Notes under the pieces: model-generated | What the model was told of the DNA's origin: nothing | The model's database searches: none | The model's input: the letters and a program-made list of their open reading frames with translations, nothing else | Shown here: positions 35,783 to 44,521 of the stretch, piece after piece | How positions within the stretch are numbered: the first letter of the stretch is position 1 | How the letters are laid out: each line of letters starts with the position of its first letter | Position numbers and translations under genes: made by a program | Assembly: GCA_023436225.1 (NCBI GenBank) | Contig: JAEZKA010000033.1 | Coordinates: 123,952 to 187,951, forward strand | Source of the DNA: Bacillota bacterium | GTDB lineage: Bacteria > Bacillota > Clostridia > Lachnospirales > Lachnospiraceae | Direction: 5' to 3' | Length of the DNA: 64,000 nt

Positions 35783-36841
35783 ATGAAAAAGAGCTTTTTA
35801 GGCTATAGCATCTCCGAAGTTGACGTAATGCTAAGTACACTTCGCGAAGAGAATGAAAGCTTAAATACTACTATAACCACATTGAAAACCCAGATGAAAA
35901 ATGGTGTGAACGGTAATGGTGTCAAGTCAAATCTCTTAGAAGCTGACCTTAAAAACAGCGAGGACGAGCTAAAAAGAGTCACGGAAGAAAAGAATGAACT
36001 AATCTATGAAATCTCTTTGCTTACCAAAGAAGTAGATGATTTGAAACAACAGAACACAGCGTTGATAGCCCAGAGCAGACAATTACATATTGCAAATATT
36101 AAACAGACCCAGCCAGCATCAGGGTCTGAAGCTCAACCTATCACTCATATGGAGAAAAACAAAGATAGTGTAGAAGAGTCACACCCCCATAAGGAAGAAT
36201 TATCTGCGGTAACGCTTGAATTATATGAAGATAAATCCATGATTACCCCTCTTCCGAATAAACAATTGGACGAGCCCTTTATCGCTGCTCTTAAGGATTA
36301 TGAACGTCTGAATGATGAATTAAGACGAACCAGAAAAGAGTTGGAAAGCAAAAGTGCTGCACTGGATAGTAGGAATGGAGAGCTTGCCAATTTAAAGGAA
36401 GAATTATCAATTACAAAGGATGCGCTGTCTTCTACAAAAACTGCTCTAGAGAATGCAATCGATCAAATAGAGAAATCACAACAACCCATCAGTATTAACA
36501 AAGCCTCCGAGATCACTTACCAGGCTTATTGTGAAATGTCAAGGATGCGTAATGAAGTAGTGGAATTCATGCATCAGCAAATGAAGGAATACTATCAGCT
36601 CACTAATGATAATAACTTAAGGATACGCTCTGCAATTGAGCAGCGCCAGCAAGAATATAGTCAGATGATACGTGAATTCTTCACCAATGCATCCGAATTC
36701 CGTAACAGACTTTCTAATTTTGAAGTAGAATGCAATAATATGAACGATTTTAATATGAATATTGATCAGGTCTCAATGCGTATGAAGGATATTATGGATA
36801 CCTTTATGAATGAGTGTGATGCTACTATCAGGAATATATAA
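35783..36841 (+). CDS. DivIVA-like coiled-coil protein
   Basis: 352 residues. The N-terminus FLGYSISEVDVMLSTLREENESL matches the DivIVA/GpsB membrane-binding start (GYxxxxVD followed by a coiled coil). Two coiled-coil blocks (about 15-105 and 170-235) are separated by a flexible acidic region (about 108-160), and a helical C-terminal domain (about 240-352) is rich in Met, Gln and Arg. DivIVA-like proteins mark curved membranes and poles. Role inferred: placing the surface machinery encoded around it. A GGCGAGGGG site precedes the ATG by about 13 bases. No TM segment. Confidence 0.72.
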   Translation: MKKSFLGYSISEVDVMLSTLREENESLNTTITTLKTQMKNGVNGNGVKSNLLEADLKNSEDELKRVTEEKNELIYEISLLTKEVDDLKQQNTALIAQSRQLHIANIKQTQPASGSEAQPITHMEKNKDSVEESHPHKEELSAVTLELYEDKSMITPLPNKQLDEPFIAALKDYERLNDELRRTRKELESKSAALDSRNGELANLKEELSITKDALSSTKTALENAIDQIEKSQQPISINKASEITYQAYCEMSRMRNEVVEFMHQQMKEYYQLTNDNNLRIRSAIEQRQQEYSQMIREFFTNASEFRNRLSNFEVECNNMNDFNMNIDQVSMRMKDIMDTFMNECDATIRNI

Positions 36842-36929
36842 TTCGAGATGGAAGGATATTCCGTACCACTCAGCTTTCGATCAATGTACCGGACATATCG
36901 AACGATTTTATTAGATAGGAGTATTATAC

Positions 36930-38720
36930 GTGAAGGATAAAATGATAGTAATATTATGCTGTCTTGTAATAGTAATGTTACTCACTGGATGTAGTTATGA
37001 TAATGATCCCACCTCATCTACTTTGAGTTCAAATGCTGATCCAAATGTAATAACGGTGTATGGACAGGGGGATATTCCAAGACTATATATTACCACCTCA
37101 AATCATCATCTTAAGTCAAATTTATTTAATAATCTAGCTCTAGACAAGAAAGTAACCACACAATCCTGTGAATCAGACCGTTTACGAGAGTCCTATCTTG
37201 TTGATGGTAATACCGATACCCGATGGGCCTCCTGCTATGGTGACAATGAATTTTTCACAATTGATCTAGGGGAAGCCAAACAATTCAGCTATATAAACAT
37301 AGATTGGGAAAGTGCTTATGGTAAAGAATATAATATCTACGCCTCCGAGGATAATACAAACTGGGCTTTAATCGTTAATGAAAAAAACGGAAGCGCCGGT
37401 GTATTGGAATATTCCTTTAATGAGGTAAATGCTAGATATATTAAATGGCAAGGGGTAAAGCGCGGGACAGAATATGGATATAGTATATTTGAGTTTGGAG
37501 TATACTCCGATAGCACCTGTGCACAAGTTACATCAGATACAAACGTACTTAAGCCCGCTTATTTAAGCACTTTTACTGAGGAGTACCAGCCGGTTTCCAT
37601 CGTAATTGTAGATTGTATTGGAAGTTCCGATGAGATTATTAATGATAAGGAAGCTATCATATGTATCCGAGGTAATTCAACCGCACGGACAAATAAATTA
37701 TCCTATAATTTCAAGCTTTCCTCCAAAAAAGATGTGCTGGGACTTGGTGAGGGCAAAAAATGGTGTTTATTGGCAAATCATTATGATAAGACCATGCTTA
37801 GAAATAAGATCTCCTATGATTTTGCAAACAGCTTAGGTTTACCTATTAAACTTGAGACAGAATTTGTAGAATTATATATAGACAATGTCTACGAAGGCTT
37901 ATACTTGCTTTCAGAACCTGTCTCCGATGGTAAGAACCGGGTAGATATCGACATTAATGCTGGTGAATTTATCATTGAGAGATGTATCTATAATGAAAAT
38001 GCATCAAAAAAAATGTTTCAATCGCCGATCTATAATCTTAACTTAAGCTATAAATCCCCCGATTATGATGAAATAACAGAGGCCCAAAAGAAGCAGCTAA
38101 GTAGCTTCATTGGCAAGGTGGAGGAGGCAATTGAATCAGAGAAGCAGTTGGAAATAGAGAAAATCATCGATATCGATTCCTTTGCTGCAATGTATGTCTT
38201 CGAGGAACTGTTTAAGAATGTTGATTATTCCTTTGATTCCAATTACTTTTATATAAAGGGCGGCAAGCTTTACGCCGGACCCATCTGGGATATGGACCTA
38301 TCAATGGGCAATGTTTCTTCTGTATACGAATATAAGCCTTATTATATCTATAACAACTCCATTATTAATGGCATTACTTACGGAAATGGCTCCGGAAACA
38401 GCACGGAAGGTACATGGGCCTTGTCAGGCTGGTATGAATTATTAATGAACTATGATTTTTTCAAGCAGCTTGTGGCTAATAAGTTTGATCTTGTTGAAGA
38501 CTCCTTTGAACAAATTTATTCAGACGAGGGTATCATTGATCAGCTTGTATATCAGTATAAGGATGCTTTGGAACGAAATTATAGTAATACCTATTGGGAT
38601 CTAACAAAGACCTATAGCCGCTATGAAAGAGAAACACCGGATAATACCTATATTGGGAATACCGAATTCCTTAAGAACTGGCTCAGGGAGAGAAAAGAAT
38701 GGGTCTATGGGAATAAGTAA
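36930..38720 (+). CDS. lipoprotein with F5/8 type C domain and CotH kinase-like domain
   Basis: 596 residues; GTG start at 36930 with AGGAG eight bases ahead. A lipoprotein signal peptide ends in LTGC with C21. Residues about 65-195 form an F5/8 type C (discoidin) carbohydrate-binding domain (NLALDKKVTTQSCESD, DGNTDTRWAS, IDLGEAK). Residues about 215-560 form a CotH domain (IRGNSTART, YDKTMLRNKISYDFA, GPIWDMDLSMGN). CotH proteins in spore formers are atypical protein kinases; in exopolysaccharide loci their substrate is not known. A surface-anchored kinase that binds glycan is the reading suggested here. Confidence 0.88.
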   Translation: MKDKMIVILCCLVIVMLLTGCSYDNDPTSSTLSSNADPNVITVYGQGDIPRLYITTSNHHLKSNLFNNLALDKKVTTQSCESDRLRESYLVDGNTDTRWASCYGDNEFFTIDLGEAKQFSYINIDWESAYGKEYNIYASEDNTNWALIVNEKNGSAGVLEYSFNEVNARYIKWQGVKRGTEYGYSIFEFGVYSDSTCAQVTSDTNVLKPAYLSTFTEEYQPVSIVIVDCIGSSDEIINDKEAIICIRGNSTARTNKLSYNFKLSSKKDVLGLGEGKKWCLLANHYDKTMLRNKISYDFANSLGLPIKLETEFVELYIDNVYEGLYLLSEPVSDGKNRVDIDINAGEFIIERCIYNENASKKMFQSPIYNLNLSYKSPDYDEITEAQKKQLSSFIGKVEEAIESEKQLEIEKIIDIDSFAAMYVFEELFKNVDYSFDSNYFYIKGGKLYAGPIWDMDLSMGNVSSVYEYKPYYIYNNSIINGITYGNGSGNSTEGTWALSGWYELLMNYDFFKQLVANKFDLVEDSFEQIYSDEGIIDQLVYQYKDALERNYSNTYWDLTKTYSRYERETPDNTYIGNTEFLKNWLRERKEWVYGNK

Positions 38721-38728
38721 GAGATATC

Positions 38729-38763
38729 AAGACTTCTATTGTTCGCAGTGGAGGTCTTTTTTT
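38729..38763 (+). terminator. terminator after the CotH gene
   Basis: AAGACTTC (38729-38736) pairs with GAGGTCTT (38751-38758), 8 bp with one G-T pair, followed by a T-run. It isolates the CotH transcript from the riboswitch operon. Confidence 0.75.
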
Positions 38764-38841
38764 ATTGCTTTCCTATGCACGGCATAAATGCCCATTTTCT
38801 GGCATAATTGGTTAAGAAAAACGTAAAATTAATCTAGTAAA

Positions 38842-38870
38842 TTAGTCTCAGTAGTTGTATAATGTATAAT
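38842..38870 (+). promoter_or_regulatory. promoter of the riboswitch operon
   Basis: TTAGTC (38842-38847), 17 bases, TATAAT (38865-38870). The -35 box is weak and the -10 perfect; a second TATAAT overlaps at 38858-38863. The predicted start near 38877 leaves about 75 bases before the aptamer core. Confidence 0.5.
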
Positions 38871-38949
38871 AATGTAATAATAGTTTGCTTTAAGTCTTCA
38901 AATCTGTTAAAAAGCAATGGGCCTATTATATAACAGATCGGATAAAAGC

Positions 38950-39056
38950 GAATATTGTCGGCAAACTTATTGAAAAATAAGGACGCAAAGCCAGAGCCTG
39001 GTGGGAGGTTGTTTCTTAATATCACCCTCCTATGGCAGTTCGGTTGCAACTAATAT
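38950..39056 (+). promoter_or_regulatory. c-di-GMP-I (GEMM) riboswitch aptamer
   Basis: The core consensus is intact: GGCAAAC (38960-38966), then a stem CTTATT/AATAAG capped by the GNRA tetraloop GAAA (38966-38981), then GGACGCAAAGCC (38981-38992), a second arm with GGAGG/CCTCC pairing and TATGG, and the 3' GGTTGC (39042-39047). A likely closing P1 helix pairs ATATTG (38952-38957) with TAATAT (39051-39056). Family knowledge: GEMM-I RNAs bind c-di-GMP. The aptamer 3' end overlaps the 5' arm of the terminator at 39046-39087, so the two folds compete. If P1 is as drawn, ligand binding should favour read-through; the sign of control is inference. Confidence 0.93.
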
Positions 39057-39087
39057 GTATAATGGTACATTTTAGTTGCTTTTTTTT
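39046..39087 (+). terminator. riboswitch expression-platform terminator
   Basis: GCAACTAA (39046-39053) pairs with TTAGTTGC (39072-39079), with an inner ATGTA/TACAT extension, followed by eight T. It lies 40 bases before the ORF start and overlaps the aptamer by 11 bases. Confidence 0.88.
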
Positions 39088-39127
39088 ACATCAGAAATGA
39101 AAGTGATTACCGAGGAGGCAAGCTTTT

Positions 39128-42100
39128 GTGAATGCAAAAACTCAAATACAGCAGCTACAAAACAGCTTATATCAGCTTGCTAAGAACGATAAACTAAGAT
39201 TTCCAAATCTCTATAGTAAAGTATATCAGCCGTATGTACTTATGGAGGCCTGGAAACGTATTAAGGTTCATAGAGGCGATGACCGTTTAGATCAGCATGT
39301 TCAGGCAAAGGTCGCAGCCTATGGATTAGATAAAATATTTCATGAGCTTAAGACGGATCTGCAATTCGAAGCATATAGAATTAGACCAACCAAGCAGGAG
39401 CTTATCGATAAAGACATTATTCTGGCTAAGAATCGTATTCTTCAGATGGCTGTCAAAATGATTATTTACCCGATATTTAAGGTTGGTTTTCACACAAACC
39501 CTTCTGAGTTTCGAACAAGAAATGATTATAATAACGCTTTGGAGGAGCACCGTAATTCCCTTCATCATAGAGAATATTACATAATTAAAGCGCATATCAG
39601 ATCCGGTTATGACAGCATTAATCAAGATAAACTTATGAAATTGGTGGAGCAGAGGATCAGCGACCAAGAACTCCTATTTCTTATTCAAAGATGGATAACA
39701 CTGGGAACGATCTATGATAGTAGGGAACAAAGCACCCGTATCGGTATCGATAAAAGCTCTGCCTTATCTCCACTTCTGTTGAGAATTTATTACAATGATC
39801 TTGACAAGTCCTGGAATAAGTATCCTACCTCTCGTGGGAGATGGTTGCGTTATAACGACGAGATTACAATTTTATGTGATAATGAGGAAAACGCAGTACA
39901 AGCACTTGATATTCTACAAGCCCTCTTGGAGGAGAAGGATTTACAGTTCGATATTACTGAAACTAAAGTTGAGTGCAATCCGGATAACGAAGAAAACGCT
40001 CCCTCTTCACTGCCCCCTCAAGATCCCATCCTGCAGGAGCTCCTTCAAGAACCGGAGAATATTCTTCCTGCGTCTAATGAAAGAACAGAAGAATCCATTC
40101 CTGTACAGGTAGTAACCAGCCAAATGACGGGCAGCTTTTGTGGTTACAAATATCGTTTCAAATTATATGCTGCTCATTCTAATGTAAATAATAGCGAAGA
40201 TAACATACATTTTCATACATTCACGATTTTAATATATGTTCATGCCGGTAGTAGTATCGACCATAATTACGCATTAGAGAAAGCAATTCAGGATTACCTT
40301 GAGCCTTTGCAGGGCAAAAAATTATCCGATACAAGCTTATTCAATAGACGGGCTACAACGATAGAGGGGATCGGCGATACATTATTTGATTCGTTATATG
40401 ATTTGATACAAAGCTTAGGCTATGAGCTAGTTAAGCTTTCTATTTCCGAGAATCCGATACGAATATATTCTGTCTCCTATAAGAGACTTGACAGTAATGT
40501 TAATCAGATTAGCGGAATTTCAAAGGATTGTATTCCAATTATCAACCTGGAAGAGCCCCCATCCAAACCTGAGGAATGTGAGCCGATCGTAGCAGCTGCT
40601 GCTCTTTGCACAGACTCTGAAAATACCTATGAGGAGGAATATCTGAAGGAAATTGCACTTACTTTAGAACCGGAAGCAGAGTCTCCTTCTAAGGCAATAG
40701 ATACCCGTTCCTTACGTAAACCAAATGTTTCTCTTGTACTTCTCAAGTGTATCATAGGTCTTGGCTGCTATACGGCACTTGCGATGCTTATGATGTATAT
40801 GATCAAGGATAGCGGAAGATACCCTCAGGGTTCCGACACCTTCTGTCATCTCTACCGGGCAGATCTACTCTTAAAGAATGTACAGTTAGGAAACTGGTTC
40901 CCCTTATATGACAGCACCTGGTACAATGGTGTCGAAATCATGAGATATTGGGGTCCTCTCCCATTATATATCCTTGCAGGACTGGAATGGATCATCGGAA
41001 CCAGCGTCCTAGATGCCTACGTCCTTCTCCTTGGTACCCTCCTTATGATTGGCGGCTGTGGCTGGTTATTATGGGGGATCCGTTACCGTAGAATCGGTTT
41101 ATCCGTTACCATCGGACTACTTTGGTTTTTCATGCCGGAGAATATGCGAGTTGTAATCTTGGAAGGAAATCTACCGAGAGGTGTAATTAATGCATTACTC
41201 CCCTTCTTCTTTTATTTTGTATGGAGGGTGATGGCCGAGAAAAGGAAGAATGCAATATTTCCTCTTATTATAGTTACCGCACTAATCACATTATGTCATT
41301 TGGGCATTACACTGATGTTGATTGCCACCATGGTGATCTTCACTCTGTTCCATTCCTCCATGAATCATACGCCCCGCAACTCACTCAGCGCTTTGAGTGC
41401 ATGTATATCCGGTGTACTTCTTGCAGGTCTTTGGGTCGTACCGGCATTGATTGGAGGAGCAGCAAGTGGCTCTTCTACCAATCAGGTAATGAAGTTCTTC
41501 TTTGAAAGTGCATTCGTTTCCTTGAATCCGTTTACTAGAATCAACGGAGATATGCTCTCCTTTTACTTTGGACTCTCTGTATTTCTTATTTGTATCTTAG
41601 GTACGCTTTTAGCACCGAAGGATACGAAAGCCGGATTTATAACAGCTTTAGTGTTACTGATATGTACCACCAAATCTGTCTATGAATTGTTTGTGAAATT
41701 ACCCTTCAGTCAGTTTTTATGGATGATTCGCTTTATTCCAATTGGATTGGCTGCCGCTATGGTTTCCTTCCTCCTATGGAAGGGCTTAAAGAAATGGTTT
41801 GTACTGGCCCTTGTGATATTATTGGCAGCAGACTGCGCCACCTCAGTTCAGAACATCTACTTTCCACCGGAATACAAGATAGATAATGTACAGGCAAGTC
41901 TGGATCAGAGAGCGGATGAGGCTCTGATCACAAGTGCTAAGGAAATTACGAAACAAAGAATGGCCCTTATGGACTTAAGTGAATACGGTTCCTTTGCACC
42001 GTACTACATAACCGGTGTTGGAAAGGCAGTGAACTATTCCTTCGGAGCCGGCTGGGAAGGTGCAGGTACTGCATCGAACATCGTTAATTTGAATGCCTCC

Positions 42101-43189
42101 ATTGAAAATGGCTGGTATGAATATTTATTTGACAGAGCATTAGAGCTTGGCAATGACACCGTACTGATCCCAATCGACAATCTGAAGGAAAAATCCAAGG
42201 ATATCTCGAGGCTGATGGAGGCCGCTAAGACCCTAGGTTATGATCCGGTTGAAAGTAACGAGACCAGTATGCTATTCCACAAAGAGACTCCGGAGCAATT
42301 TGGTGTTATATCCACGTATCCGAATATTGCCATCGGAGAATCCGCATCCGGCATAGCCATGATTTTCCCCTGTTTTGAAGAGGGCTCTAAAAACAACATA
42401 GACGACTATACCTATGAAGAATTGAGCGGATATAATACCATCTACTTATCCGGCTTTACCTATACTAGTAAGGGCGAGGCAGAAGAGCTTTTATTAAGGT
42501 TGGCGAAAAGCGGTGTAAATATATATATTGACATGAACCGAATCCCTATGGATAAGGTCAAGAAAACCATGGAGCTGTTCGGAGTCACTGCACAGAATAT
42601 ATCCTTTTCAGAAAACTTCCCCGTATTCTCCTACCAGAATAACAACTACTCCAGTCTTGATTTCCTATACAATGTCGGTGATTGGAATACAGTCTATCTT
42701 CTGGGCCTTGAGCAGGTGGACGGAAGCTGTGATATGACCAATAAGATTTTACCCTTCCTCGGTACCGCCAAAAATAAGAACCTTCACTTTATGGGACTAA
42801 ATATCGTGTATTACCTACAGACAACCAGAGATACCGAGATTAAGAAGCTAGTAGAAGCAATCTTTTGTATGCAGGAAAGCTCCGTTCCGAAGAGAGAGGT
42901 CGTTCCGATTGATATACAGATGAATCATCATCAAATCACGATTACTTCGGAGTATGACCAGGTGAATACTACCCTATCTTATATTGACATTTTTAGAAGC
43001 AATCAGCAGATACAGACGATTAATAATCTGATAACGGTCAATTCAGGGACCACCGTATTGGATATCAAGTACCCTCATATCGATAAGGGCTTAATGGTTA
43101 CCGCAATCGGCTTTCTGTTGGCTGTTATATCCTATATTACAATGAAAAAAATGAAGGAGAGCACACATCATGAAGAAGCAAATGAATAG
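39128..43189 (+). CDS. fusion: degenerate group II-type RT domain, PTPS-like domain, polytopic membrane protein
   Basis: 1353 residues; GTG start, GAGGAGG ten bases ahead. Residues about 25-285 align along their length with group II intron reverse transcriptases (LYSKVYQPYVLMEAWKRIK, RILQMAVKMIIYPIF, DKLMKLVEQRI, LSPLLLRIYYNDLDK, RWLRYNDE), but the first catalytic Asp is His156, YADD reads YNDE (242-245) and the QGG motif reads KSS, so polymerase activity is unlikely. Residues about 335-455 are PTPS-like, with Zn ligands H350, H361, H363 but no catalytic Cys. Residues about 533-900 hold many TM helices (PTPS_related/GT-C-like), then a soluble domain and a final TM (about 1318-1338). First gene of the riboswitch operon, tied to XrtG. 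Function unknown; an outer-face glycan or lipid-linked step is inferred. Confidence 0.85.
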   Translation: MNAKTQIQQLQNSLYQLAKNDKLRFPNLYSKVYQPYVLMEAWKRIKVHRGDDRLDQHVQAKVAAYGLDKIFHELKTDLQFEAYRIRPTKQELIDKDIILAKNRILQMAVKMIIYPIFKVGFHTNPSEFRTRNDYNNALEEHRNSLHHREYYIIKAHIRSGYDSINQDKLMKLVEQRISDQELLFLIQRWITLGTIYDSREQSTRIGIDKSSALSPLLLRIYYNDLDKSWNKYPTSRGRWLRYNDEITILCDNEENAVQALDILQALLEEKDLQFDITETKVECNPDNEENAPSSLPPQDPILQELLQEPENILPASNERTEESIPVQVVTSQMTGSFCGYKYRFKLYAAHSNVNNSEDNIHFHTFTILIYVHAGSSIDHNYALEKAIQDYLEPLQGKKLSDTSLFNRRATTIEGIGDTLFDSLYDLIQSLGYELVKLSISENPIRIYSVSYKRLDSNVNQISGISKDCIPIINLEEPPSKPEECEPIVAAAALCTDSENTYEEEYLKEIALTLEPEAESPSKAIDTRSLRKPNVSLVLLKCIIGLGCYTALAMLMMYMIKDSGRYPQGSDTFCHLYRADLLLKNVQLGNWFPLYDSTWYNGVEIMRYWGPLPLYILAGLEWIIGTSVLDAYVLLLGTLLMIGGCGWLLWGIRYRRIGLSVTIGLLWFFMPENMRVVILEGNLPRGVINALLPFFFYFVWRVMAEKRKNAIFPLIIVTALITLCHLGITLMLIATMVIFTLFHSSMNHTPRNSLSALSACISGVLLAGLWVVPALIGGAASGSSTNQVMKFFFESAFVSLNPFTRINGDMLSFYFGLSVFLICILGTLLAPKDTKAGFITALVLLICTTKSVYELFVKLPFSQFLWMIRFIPIGLAAAMVSFLLWKGLKKWFVLALVILLAADCATSVQNIYFPPEYKIDNVQASLDQRADEALITSAKEITKQRMALMDLSEYGSFAPYYITGVGKAVNYSFGAGWEGAGTASNIVNLNASIENGWYEYLFDRALELGNDTVLIPIDNLKEKSKDISRLMEAAKTLGYDPVESNETSMLFHKETPEQFGVISTYPNIAIGESASGIAMIFPCFEEGSKNNIDDYTYEELSGYNTIYLSGFTYTSKGEAEELLLRLAKSGVNIYIDMNRIPMDKVKKTMELFGVTAQNISFSENFPVFSYQNNNYSSLDFLYNVGDWNTVYLLGLEQVDGSCDMTNKILPFLGTAKNKNLHFMGLNIVYYLQTTRDTEIKKLVEAIFCMQESSVPKREVVPIDIQMNHHQITITSEYDQVNTTLSYIDIFRSNQQIQTINNLITVNSGTTVLDIKYPHIDKGLMVTAIGFLLAVISYITMKKMKESTHHEEANE

Positions 43190-43910
43190 ACCCCAAATCG
43201 GGAAGCTACTTGTTATTCCGGCATTGACTATGTTGATGAGTCTATCTCTTCACGGTATTGCATATGCCGGACAACTGGTTCAGGTGAAAGAGGTTAGTAC
43301 GATCAACCCCCTCATCTCAATCGACGGTTATTATGATGACTGGGAGGAGATGCCCATGGGCAAGTTGACCTGGTACTCAAATAATGGAGTGGCCATTCAT
43401 GATGTTTCCTTCATAAAGGATGATCATTATATCTATATCTATGTAAGAATGCATCCACTATATCAAAGTCCGATCCCGGTTACAGCAATTTATTTGACTG
43501 TAAATAATCAAACCTGTCAGTTGTATCTGGCATATGCAAACGCACAGAATACCACAGATTGGGGGCGTACGGTTGATTTAAACAATAACGGAACCTACCT
43601 TGATCTTCACCCCTTTACCTACCATCCAAATAATTCTCTTGGAGATGCTGCTATAACGGTAGCACAGGGCATCCCGAACGACAGGATGGAGATCAGGATT
43701 AATATTAATGATCTTGAAAAAGTTATGGGCTTGAAGGCAGGAACAATAAATAGTGGTTCCCAGCTTGAGCTGAGTATGCCTAACGTGGGTGGCGGTACTC
43801 TCCAGCTGCTCGGAACCTCCACCGGAACCCTTCTTGGTATCGTATTATGCATCGGGATTGTTATGCTTGTTAAATTACGCCGATCTCACAAGGCGAGGTT
43901 AGCGCAATGA
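43170..43910 (+). CDS. Firmicu-CTERM surface protein, putative XrtG substrate
   Basis: 246 residues, overlapping the previous gene by 20 bases. Signal peptide 1-33 (ends IAYA). A beta-rich domain at about 38-195 (ISIDGYYDDWEE, HYIYIYVRMHP) resembles CBM9/DOMON-like carbohydrate-binding folds. The C-terminus has a Gly-rich stretch (NVGGGTLQLLGTSTG), a hydrophobic helix and a basic tail (KLRRSHK), the tripartite sorting signal called Firmicu-CTERM. Immediately followed by xrtG (ATGA overlap), whose product is expected to process it. A membrane- or glycan-attached sugar-binding surface protein is the likely outcome. Confidence 0.82.
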   Translation: MKKQMNRPQIGKLLVIPALTMLMSLSLHGIAYAGQLVQVKEVSTINPLISIDGYYDDWEEMPMGKLTWYSNNGVAIHDVSFIKDDHYIYIYVRMHPLYQSPIPVTAIYLTVNNQTCQLYLAYANAQNTTDWGRTVDLNNNGTYLDLHPFTYHPNNSLGDAAITVAQGIPNDRMEIRININDLEKVMGLKAGTINSGSQLELSMPNVGGGTLQLLGTSTGTLLGIVLCIGIVMLVKLRRSHKARLAQ

Positions 43911-44521
43911 ACTGGTTAGCAATTATTTGTTTTATCCTTTGGTTGTACTTACTGACCGTGTTCCACCGAGGTAACATGCATTTTTTCAAGTACATATGGG
44001 GCAGTGTCGGAGTATTTATATTCATGTGTATTTTCATACAGCCGACATTATCAGAAATATTAAAGCAATATGTTACCTCTGTCGTCGGAATCCTTGGTAA
44101 ATTAACCGGCATATGTGAAGCCTTTTATGAGCTTAGTATTGTATTCATTCCCAAGCAAAGTGCTCTTACTGCAGTATCTCTGTATATCGATTATGAGTGT
44201 TCGGGAATCATAGAGATGATGGCATTCGTTTCTTTGCTTATCTTCTATCAGGTGTACGATGTGGGGCAAAGAATTATTATCAGCTTTGTTGGATGTGTTA
44301 GTATCTTCCTCTTTAATGTTATCCGCATTATGGTGATTTGCGCTGTTATCTATCAATTCGGAAGTGGCTCCTATTATATTGCGCATACGATACTGGGAAG
44401 ATTGGTCTTTTACATACTTACAATCATCTTATATTATTACGTCTTTACACGACAACAGATTATCAAACAGAAAATTGGAGGCTTTCACTATGCAGAGCAT
44501 AATGAGCATGCTGGCGAGTGA
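43907..44521 (+). CDS. xrtG: exosortase family protein XrtG
   Basis: 204 residues with six to seven TM helices. The exosortase catalytic triad is visible: Cys98 in YECSG, Arg140 in NVIRI and His160 in IAHTILGR. The context (a Firmicu-CTERM protein just upstream, a GT2 protein just downstream, PTPS-like genes nearby) is the hallmark of XrtG, the Gram-positive branch of exosortases. Predicted to cleave the C-terminal signal of the neighbour and transfer it to an unknown acceptor. ATG overlaps the upstream stop. Confidence 0.92.
   Translation: MNWLAIICFILWLYLLTVFHRGNMHFFKYIWGSVGVFIFMCIFIQPTLSEILKQYVTSVVGILGKLTGICEAFYELSIVFIPKQSALTAVSLYIDYECSGIIEMMAFVSLLIFYQVYDVGQRIIISFVGCVSIFLFNVIRIMVICAVIYQFGSGSYYIAHTILGRLVFYILTIILYYYVFTRQQIIKQKIGGFHYAEHNEHAGE

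Noticed and set aside
39128..40000. A mobile group II intron at the start of the riboswitch operon
   Set aside because: The RT domain is in frame with a PTPS-like and a membrane domain, has lost catalytic residues, and no intron domain V/VI hairpin or maturase/endonuclease part is visible nearby.
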